Position numbers and translations under genes: made by a program
In this document: positions 53,485-60,000 of the stretch, piece by piece
How the letters are laid out: each line of letters starts with the position of its first letter
How positions within the stretch are numbered: the first letter of the stretch is position 1
Source of the DNA: Adiantum capillus-veneris
Lineage: Eukaryota > Streptophyta > Polypodiopsida > Polypodiales > Pteridaceae
Direction: 5' to 3'
Assembly: GCA_014529385.2 (NCBI GenBank)
Contig: CM043953.1
Span: 95,756,842 to 95,816,841 of the forward strand
DNA length: 60,000 bases
Notes under the pieces: model-generated
Seen by the model: the letters and a program-made list of their open reading frames with translations, nothing else
What the model was told of the DNA's origin: nothing
The model's database searches: none

Positions 53485-56097
53485 GTGGATGAATTTGCAG
53501 AGGCGTTTGCAGGGAGGGCAATCTACTCAATGGGGGATCTCTACTCAGGGTATGATCAATTTCAGCTTGCAATCGAAAGCAGAGACTTGACAACCATGAG
53601 GACACCTTTGGGTTTGGTAAGGATGTGTACCTTGCCACAGGGAGCAACCAACTCGGTTGCACATATGATGAATGGGATAAATAAGGTCTTACGTGACTTT
53701 ATTCCTCAAATCACAATGCCTTTCATTGATGATTTGCCTATCAAAGGATGTGAAGAAAGTGACAAAGATGAAGCTTTGGATCTCAAGGGATGTCGTAGGT
53801 TTGTGGTAAATCACATAAATGATTGTGATAAAATTTTGTCTAGGTTGGAAGAAGTGAATCTTACATTGTCAGGGAAAAAGTCTATGTTTGGTGTCAAAGA
53901 AGTGCTCATTATGGGGCACATGTGCGGGCCATATGGTAGGAAACCTTGTCTATCAAAGGTAGATGCCATCCAAAGAATGAAAGAAACATGCACTAGCATC
54001 ACTGAGGTTAGAAGGTTTCTGGGAGCATGTGTCTTCTATGTTATTTGGATTCCACATTATGCACATGTAGCTGATCCTCTTTATCAGCTGCTTAGAAAGA
54101 ATCAAAAGTTTAAATGGACAGAAGCACATGTAAAATCCATGAAAAAGCTAAAGGAGTTACTCCAGTCAGCAACGACTTTGAGAAAGGTAGACTATGAGTG
54201 TCAAGGGCCAGTGATTGTGACAGTAGATACCAGTCCTACAGGGATTGGATGGGCAATAGGGCAAGATGACAAAGAAGGACACAGATATGTGGTAAGATTT
54301 GGAGCAAAGGTACTAAGTGCTCGCCAAAGAAACTATCCACAGATAAAGAGAGAGTTATGGGGTATGGTTACAGCCTTGAAAAGTGGGAAAGAGTACCTAA
54401 TTGGTGCATGTGTGGTTGTAGAAACAGATTGTCTACCACTTCTTGGGATGATTACAAGCTGCTCAACACCAGACATTGCTATGTTGCGGTGGATTGCTTA
54501 CATTAAGTCCTTAAATCCCGAGTTTAAGCACATTGCAGGTAAAGACAATACAGTGGCAGATATGCTATCAAGGGCAAGGTATGAAGATGAGTCACAAATG
54601 ATTAATGAGGGAGATGATGTAGACACAAAATTCTATTCTATCTCTCATATCAAAGGTAACAATGTCTGCATGATTAATTCACTTGAATTGTTCTTGAAAA
54701 ATCTTTATGAAGGTGATTGGCTTTCTATTGGAAGGTACTTGAGTACTCTAACAAAACAGGATGATTGGTCTGAACAAGAATTCAAGAGGATACGCAGGAA
54801 AGCATATGGGTACTTTTTAAGGGATGGTTACTTGTGGAAGCATCCTAAACAAAAGGGTGCTACACCACAACGGGTTATATGTAAAAAAGAGACTCAAGTA
54901 AAGCTCATGCAAGAGTTTCATGAGAGTCTATGGGCTGGACACAGGGGTGTGTGGGCAACCTTCTCCAAGTTGAAAGAAAAATACTGGTGGAAGGGTATGT
55001 ATAAAGATGTATCTCAGTTTGTAGAGTCATGTGTAACTTGTCAAATGTATTCAAATGTTCGACATCGTGATGGATTGCACCCTACATATCCACTAGCCAT
55101 GCACTATAAATGGGTTGTGGATCTAGTCACAATGCCTTTAGGACTCTGGCAGATGAGATACTTGGTTCTTGGACGAGAGGACCTAACTAACCAGGTTGAA
55201 GGAAGAGCATTAAGAGCTAAAACCACAGAAGCTGTGTGCAAATTTCTTCTTGATGAGGTGATTTGCCGTTATGGTTGTGTGGGAAAAATCATTGCAGATC
55301 GAGGTGAACTGGATGCCGAAGAAGCAAGGGAGTTCTTTTCTAGATTAGGGATCAAGCTTTCTCTTACTACAACTTACAACCCTGAAGGCAATGGAAAGAG
55401 TGAAAGAGGGCATCCTCCTATCATCAAAGCTTTGGCCAAGGCTTGCGAAGGAAGAGTTGGTGAGTGGCCAAAATTGTTACCATATGCTTTATGGGCTGAT
55501 CGTACAACACATAGCTCAGTAACTGGCTACATGCCTGTGGAGCTAATGCATGGTCAAAAGCCAGTGATGCCGATTGAGGATACAATTCCCACATGGAATG
55601 TACTACCTTGGCAAGAGGGACTTAGTAGGGAAGATCTCCTTGCACTGCGTATAAGGAAGCTAGAGAGAAGACCTGGAGACATTGAAGCTGCAAAAGAACG
55701 ACTCAAAAATGCAAGGTTGAAAAACAAGGACTATTTTGATAAGCGACATCGACTCAGGAGCAAAGCAATTGACAAAGGTGATTGGGTTTTAGTGTATGAT
55801 AGTAGCCTTGATAACCAGCACACAGTCATGCGTAAGTTCTCAAAAAGATGGTTTGGACCGTATGTTGTAAAGCATGTGCATGAAAATGCTACTTACAGCT
55901 TGTCTGAACTAGATGGTACAGAAGTAAAGATTCCCATTGCAGGAAAAAGGATTAGAATGTTTAAGAGAAGAGGAGACAATGATCTAGAAGATATTGATGA
56001 GGAAGAAGAGAAAAACACAGGTGAAGATCAAAGTGAACATGAAGCTCTGGAATCATCCAGTGAAGAAGAAGACAAGGAAGATGTACAAGAGGTCTAA
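53485..56097 (+). CDS. Element C: RT palm, RNase H and integrase
   Basis: 870 open codons. RT: YSMGDLYSGYDQFQLAIES, LPQGATNSVAHMM and MPFIDDLPIKG (catalytic IDD at 53721-53735). RNase H: VTVDTSPTGIGWAIGQ, YPQIKRELWGMVTALKSG, HIAGKDNTVADMLSR. Integrase: zinc finger (HESLWAGHRGV...CVTCQ), core with VVDLVTMP, IIADRGEL and NGKSERGHPP giving D, D and E, then KRWFGPYVVKHVHENATYSL (GPY module), an LDG...G-KRIRMFKRR string and an acidic tail (EDIDEEEEK, EEEDKEDVQEV). No chromodomain is seen. It has a complete catalytic set, the best preserved pol segment in the window. Confidence 0.9.
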   Translation: MDEFAEAFAGRAIYSMGDLYSGYDQFQLAIESRDLTTMRTPLGLVRMCTLPQGATNSVAHMMNGINKVLRDFIPQITMPFIDDLPIKGCEESDKDEALDLKGCRRFVVNHINDCDKILSRLEEVNLTLSGKKSMFGVKEVLIMGHMCGPYGRKPCLSKVDAIQRMKETCTSITEVRRFLGACVFYVIWIPHYAHVADPLYQLLRKNQKFKWTEAHVKSMKKLKELLQSATTLRKVDYECQGPVIVTVDTSPTGIGWAIGQDDKEGHRYVVRFGAKVLSARQRNYPQIKRELWGMVTALKSGKEYLIGACVVVETDCLPLLGMITSCSTPDIAMLRWIAYIKSLNPEFKHIAGKDNTVADMLSRARYEDESQMINEGDDVDTKFYSISHIKGNNVCMINSLELFLKNLYEGDWLSIGRYLSTLTKQDDWSEQEFKRIRRKAYGYFLRDGYLWKHPKQKGATPQRVICKKETQVKLMQEFHESLWAGHRGVWATFSKLKEKYWWKGMYKDVSQFVESCVTCQMYSNVRHRDGLHPTYPLAMHYKWVVDLVTMPLGLWQMRYLVLGREDLTNQVEGRALRAKTTEAVCKFLLDEVICRYGCVGKIIADRGELDAEEAREFFSRLGIKLSLTTTYNPEGNGKSERGHPPIIKALAKACEGRVGEWPKLLPYALWADRTTHSSVTGYMPVELMHGQKPVMPIEDTIPTWNVLPWQEGLSREDLLALRIRKLERRPGDIEAAKERLKNARLKNKDYFDKRHRLRSKAIDKGDWVLVYDSSLDNQHTVMRKFSKRWFGPYVVKHVHENATYSLSELDGTEVKIPIAGKRIRMFKRRGDNDLEDIDEEEEKNTGEDQSEHEALESSSEEEDKEDVQEV

Positions 56098-56137
56098 TCT
56101 TACAAAGAGACAATGTGGCACATACCGGAGGATGTGC

Positions 56138-56155
56138 AGGTTTAGAGGGGGTGGA
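56138..56155 (+). other. Element C polypurine tract
   Basis: AGGTTTAGAGGGGGTGGA directly before the 3' LTR. Confidence 0.8.
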
Positions 56156-57539
56156 TGTCGTACTGTGACACGTACATAGTGGGAACGCATGCTACAAGAT
56201 CTATCTTGTATTTTTTTAGATACATAATTATATTTCCTATAGTGTACATATGCATATTTAAATATAATAATAAACCTTCTATCTCATCCTATTATTTTTT
56301 CTCAAGGGTAACATATCCTTACTTTACCATCAGAAAATACTATGGGAAAAGCATCAATAGCTCCGCCTCTTTAACTTGGGGCAAAAATCATTGATTCTTT
56401 ATTTCTACTATTTCATTATCATCTCACACCCTAGCTAGATCCTATATCTAGGGTAAACTCCAATATATATATATTCTATGTATTTTTTATACTTTTCTTA
56501 TATTTCTTTTTAAATAGCTACTAGGAGAGAATTAAATCCTAGTGGGACACTAGGTGGCATGATTTCAAAGATACACTTATTTTAATGCATTATTGCAAGC
56601 ATGATTACAAAACTTTGTCAAGGAGCAATGTCATGCTTTCATATGGTATGAGGTGTCCTTTGGAATTAAATGAAAGTCTAGGCTAAGGAGACCACATGAA
56701 GACTTTTGCTGCCATAAATGGACCCTATTTTGATGAATTTTTTACACAAGGTTCCAATCCGAATTGCAAAACGATTTTAAAATGCAAATCGTAGCTAATG
56801 AGCTGAAGTTTTTGCCCATATTTTTACTTTTTTATTTGGAGCCACGGTTGAGGAGATATGATCAAAATACTGGACCCCAGTCTGCCCACATCATGCAGGG
56901 GCAGCTCATTTCCAACTTTTCCAATTCCTGTTCACACTGGCTCCTCTCTTCTTGTGTAAACCCTTGGGGGTTCCCTTCACCTATAAAAGGGGACCTCTTC
57001 TTCCTTGGAAGGAACTCAAGCATTCAAGCCATTGATGAGAGGAATTCTTGAGGGAGTGAGTAGTAATGCCTAATTGTACTTAGCCATTAACATAAGCCCA
57101 AGCCTACACTTTCTCCTAGAGGGAGACTAGCCATTCTTGCAACAAGCTAACCTTGGAAGATCAACTCTAATCAAAGAAGGTCTTGCACTTGGTGTATCAA
57201 TCAAAGTGGAATTATCCACTCTTCTTCTCTCTCCCATCAATAATGGTGCCGAAGGGTTTCAAGTAAGATGTGTTCTACATTGATGTTTTCTTGATTTCTT
57301 GTTGTTTTCTTTTTCATCTCTAATCCAACCTATATATATATCTAATCTCATCTCTTTAACCAAATCTATCTCTTTCACTCTTAGTAATTCATCCTCTCTA
57401 CAAATTTTAGGTTCTCCTTGCTACAGGTACATCTCTCCCCGCAGTATCCTTATTGCCTACGGGCAAGAATAGGGCTTGGGAGGGAAACTTCTCATCTCTT
57501 CTCTTCTCTCATATCTACATTTCTCACATACTATCCTAG

Positions 57540-57758
57540 ATGAATAACCCACATGATGATAATTTCTATCGCTTTCACTCTGTACGATCTATTAGAATTA
57601 ACGTATGGATTAGCCGTAAAATACACTTTCAACAACGTATAGTGTTTCTCTTCGGCCCTGAAAGGCTCAATGAAATACTTCTATCACCGGATCCCATCAT
57701 ACTACCTCTCATAGACTATAATTTTTCTTTTGATGTAAGCGTAGTTATCTTGCTATGA
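57540..57758 (+). CDS. Element C: small ORF 1 copy in 3' LTR
   Basis: Same protein as 49514-49732, with no amino-acid change. As part of the 3' LTR it would be downstream of gag-pol in the element RNA, so it is expressed, if at all, from the 5' copy or by LTR promoter activity outward. Confidence 0.55.
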   Translation: MNNPHDDNFYRFHSVRSIRINVWISRKIHFQQRIVFLFGPERLNEILLSPDPIILPLIDYNFSFDVSVVILL

Positions 57759-57967
57759 AGCAAGAGGATTTGTACGCACAATTAATCCCAATCACTAGAC
57801 AAAATATATATATTATGGTAAGCACAAAACTATAATTCCAAAGAACAATTCGTAGCCTATTTGGTCAGCCAAGATTGAATGCCATTAACTCATCTATTAA
57901 CCCTTTCATACTACCCATGATACGATATGACCATAGCCTTGATGTTTTCATCTTTGTGTTGTTTTGA
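57755..57967 (+). pseudogene. Element C: small ORF 2 copy in 3' LTR, nonsense
   Basis: Identical to 49729-49941 except a TAA at 57833-57835 (C to T from CAA), so this copy stops after 26 codons. Confidence 0.7.
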
Positions 57968-58168
57968 TACTCTCTTTTGTATTCTTTCTTTGTGTGTGTG
58001 AGTGCAAGAGAGAAAGAGTGTGTCTTCTTTGATTGCACTTCTTTCCAAACCCTATTTTTCATGGCACCTATGGTTTAACTCCTTCATATAGTTTTTGTTG
58101 AGTTCTCTCACAAACTCTCACAGCCATAAGCCCGATGCTTTCCTGGCAAGACCGCAAATTTCTCGACA

Positions 58169-58288
58169 ACGTAACATCTGCGCAGGGTCATGAATTTGGT
58201 TTCTAATGCAGGCAACCTCCATCTTTTCCAAAAAATCTTCCACATCTTCATCACTTCTTCCATGAAACTCCAGATAAGAGAAAGCCAT
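58169..58288 (-). pseudogene. Element B: gag N-terminus, beyond element C
   Basis: It starts at ATG 58288 and reads MAFSYLEFHGRSDEDVEDFL...RNQIHDPAQMLR. It joins directly to LLQICLKSD at 48125 on the far side of element C. The ACGT of the target (58169-58172) is also present at 48122-48125. Upstream codons (58345-58289) are open but not in the Gag start. Confidence 0.85.
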
Positions 58289-58390
58289 GGCCACCCAAGT
58301 TACAATGCTTTGAGAACCCCTTTGAACACACGTGCAAGAACCCAAACCTTTTGACTACCCAATCCCCAGAAACTTCAATGGAGCTCAACT

Positions 58391-58609
58391 TTAGATAAGG
58401 ACAAACACATGCACATCAAATGAGTTTTCATAGTTGATCATCGGAATTACAACAGGCAAAGGACATTCCAAGATCTCTCGTAATCTTCTTGGCCCGAACA
58501 TAAAGACTATAAGCTGCCGGAAAAAAATCTTCCTAGACACATGAACATTTATCTGGATTCTTTGAGTTAAATGAAATGGAGTGAATTGAGGGCCATTTTG
58601 ATCATCCAT
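58391..58609 (-). CDS. Element B: intact leader small ORF, new 72-codon family
   Basis: Start ATG at 58609 (an upstream in-frame TTG is not used here). Open for 72 codons: MDDQNGPQFTPFHLTQRI, then VSRKIFFRQLIVFMFGPRR, then LPVVIPMINYENSFDVHVFVLI. No transmembrane segment or signal is obvious. The core pattern is I.I.V..K..F...I..[LM]FG..RL..I..S/C..P..[IL]P.I.Y..S[FL]DV. It aligns without gaps with the first small ORF of element C at about 36 of 72 identical positions. It lies between PBS and gag on the sense strand. Its function is unknown. It may be a leader peptide, or a domain lost from gag. Confidence 0.65.
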   Translation of the reverse strand: MDDQNGPQFTPFHLTQRIQINVHVSRKIFFRQLIVFMFGPRRLREILECPLPVVIPMINYENSFDVHVFVLI

Positions 58610-59200
58610 TAAAGCCAACCATGAAGCTCCTAAGAAGGCACACCTGACTTAACCTCTGATTTTGTCAAAGTTTCAGTAGCATAACAGGATAAATGGCTCA
58701 AAAGACCAAAAAACCAGCCATCATAACTTGGAAAAATTTTGGCAGAGTTTCCCCAGAAATAGAGCAGTAGGAACCCAAAATATAGACTGTATATGTATGC
58801 ATAAATTGTCAACAATAGAACCCGAGCATCAAGTAGGACTCACTAGTACATAGCCTATGGCGAGGTCACAAAAAGGGTACTCCAGCTACCTGTATCACCG
58901 AAAGGATCTCCACATTTGAGAATCCCCCAGCTCAATAAAAACCTCACGCTATCGACCCTCACACGAAGGCTAATGCAAATCGCGTATAGTCAAGTCTGAG
59001 AAATGACTATCTCCCAGACCAAGTCTCAAAAATGGCTGGGACTGCCAAATACAACCAAGTATGGCTCCACAAATGCGTACAATGGCAGTTTCCACAAGTA
59101 ACGTACAATCCAGCAGACAATGCGCTCAAATAGGCGCAAAGTGATGCATACCCACAACAACTGCAAGTGACATCACTGCTAGTATATCACTGTACTCCAG
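58610..59200 (-). other. Element B untranslated leader
   Basis: Co-linear with element A leader 14753-15339. No ORF of note. Confidence 0.6.
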
Positions 59201-59270
59201 CTACCTGTACCTGTGTGAATCACCTGTACCTATACCTGTAACCTGTAACCTGTAACCTGTAACCCTTAGC
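59200..59270 (-). repeat. Element B leader heptad array (CCTGTAA)
   Basis: Four CCTGTAA units in tandem at about 59238-59265, with irregular CCTGTAC units before; TTACAGG on the sense strand. It lies about 60 bp from the PBS (59319-59338). Confidence 0.7.
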
Positions 59271-59318
59271 CCCGAATCTCGAAGCTTGAAGCTCGAAGCA
59301 GAAGGTACTCGAAGAAGA

Positions 59319-59338
59319 TCCTCCGTGGGGGCGCCAAA
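59319..59338 (-). other. Element B primer-binding site
   Basis: Minus strand TTGGCGCCCCCACGGAGG, identical to element A, at the inner end of the 5' LTR. Confidence 0.65.
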
Positions 59339-59342
59339 AGAA

Positions 59343-60000
59343 TGTGAGCGGGATGAAAACACACACAACGTCTCTATAACGACCCGACACACACTCTTGG
59401 GAAGATACACACACACACACTATGGGGCACCACTCGGCTTACACAACACACCTGGCCGAGACAGGGAACACACCTCTGGAGTGAGAGGAGAGAGACTATC
59501 CACTTGCCCAGTCCACACACACACACACAAAAAACTCAGCTCAAAAGAGGAGAACTTCTTAGAATTAGATACAAATGAGCTTCGGCCAACACCAAGGGGC
59601 ATATAGCTCACACAAAATGGGTAAAATATACCAGATACAATCACAAGTTGGAGCAGAAGCTTCGCTCATCGGAGAAGATTACACAAAAAAAAAGCAAAAA
59701 AAGAGTGAGGAATTTGGCAAAATGGACAGCGCCATCGCGTCTGGAACGGCCCAAAACCCCAGTCTACAATGTCAAAGTGCTCAAATCCGACCTTGGATAA
59801 ATAGTTTAAGGCCAAAACAAGCTCCAAAAACACCAAAAACACACCTGCGGCTGTTCCTCCTCTTCTCTCCACGTTTTTTCTGGTCTTCTCTCTGTTTTTT
59901 CAGTTCCCACACTTAGCTTTATTAGTTGGGCACCCTTGGCCTTTTAGATGACCTGAAACGGACCCCGAACAGGCCAAAAACTGACCTCGCAGTGCATAGT
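59343..60000 (-). repeat. Element B 5' LTR, truncated by window edge
   Basis: It starts TGTGAGCGGG and follows 41734 onward closely, with few substitutions in the first 650 bp. It is cut at 60000, so the outer end and target duplication are not visible. Confidence 0.9.

Larger units (their letters stand above)
48126..58168 (+). mobile_element. Element C: complete gypsy element of a non-Tat lineage, inserted in element B
   Basis: 10.0 kb, plus strand: 2.0-kb LTRs (48126-50142 and 56156-58168), gag, protease, RT, RNase H, integrase, PPT. There is only one RNase H and the Gag is not alignable with A or B, so it is another gypsy lineage, with a GPY integrase tail. ACGT flanks both ends (48122-48125 and 58169-58172). 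The uninterrupted homologue in element A (GAGAAGACGTAACATC) proves a 4-bp duplication. The LTRs differ at only about 16-18 positions plus a TA-repeat indel, by my reading, so the insertion is young. Confidence 0.95.
56156..58168 (+). repeat. Element C 3' LTR
   Basis: TGTCGTACTG to TTTCTCGACA, 2013 bp, nearly identical to 48126-50142. It ends at ACGT (58169-58172), the right target copy. Confidence 0.93.
41734..60000 (-). mobile_element. Element B: Tat-lineage gypsy, split by element C
   Basis: Close relative of element A, with the same LTR, PBS, gene order and small ORF. Its 3' LTR (41734-42876) abuts the Helitron helicase, and its 5' LTR (59343 on) runs off the window. Its gag is cut at 48125/58169 by element C. 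It keeps long open parts (730 and 437 codons), but nonsense codons, a frameshift near 45390 and a deletion near 43660 make it non-autonomous. If the insertion left a 4-bp duplication, GCAT (41730-41733) should also follow its far end beyond the window. Confidence 0.92.

Noticed and set aside
59200-59270. CCTGTAA heptads as interstitial telomere repeat
   Set aside because: The unit differs from plant CCCTAAA and occurs at the same leader position in two copies of one element, so it is element sequence.

Overview
The window looks like a piece of a large, repeat-rich land-plant nuclear genome. The evidence is Tat-type Ty3/gypsy elements with a second RNase H, copia gags, L1-type LINEs with zf-RVT tails, a Helitron with an RPA-like helper gene, and plant-type GDSL-lipase and F-box fragments. 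The species cannot be read from the sequence. A non-seed plant such as a fern is possible, but that is only an impression. Nearly all recognisable coding sequence belongs to transposable elements, and almost all of it is broken by stops or frameshifts.

Layout. 1-1151: 5' end of a minus-strand copia element (gag, leader, one LTR). 1262-3720: decayed minus-strand L1. 3721-7912: non-coding and MITE-like sequence with a reverse-transcriptase scrap and a Pol III-like SINE head. 7913-16696: complete minus-strand Tat-type gypsy (element A) with both LTRs and a 4-bp ACGT target duplication. 16790-19912: plus-strand 5'-truncated L1. 20391-21178: L1 scrap. 22064-27722: an L1 whose 5' part is inverted against its 3' part and which is bounded by a perfect 16-bp target duplication, the structure expected from twin priming. 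27792-29230: gag-only copia-like element. 29231-34224: GC-rich island, an inverted repeat enclosing an L1 tail, tandem repeats, a GDSL-lipase exon, microsatellites and an F-box remnant. 35800-41733: Helitron with a spliced RPA-like gene and a Rep-helicase gene. 41734-60000: second Tat-type gypsy (element B, minus) inserted in the Helitron helicase, itself split by a young plus-strand gypsy of another lineage (element C, 48126-58168).

The order of events can be read directly: Helitron first, then B into its helicase, then C into the gag of B. Element A carries an uninterrupted homologue of the site hit by C, so it serves as an empty-site control.

The most novel signal is a family of about 70-residue small ORFs in the sense-strand leader or LTR of these gypsy elements. 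Element B has one intact copy, A has a copy with a one-base frameshift, and each LTR of C has two overlapping copies downstream of a TATA box. The B copy and the first C copy are both 72 codons and align without gaps at about 36 identical residues, although the two elements belong to different lineages. I recognise no known family for this peptide.
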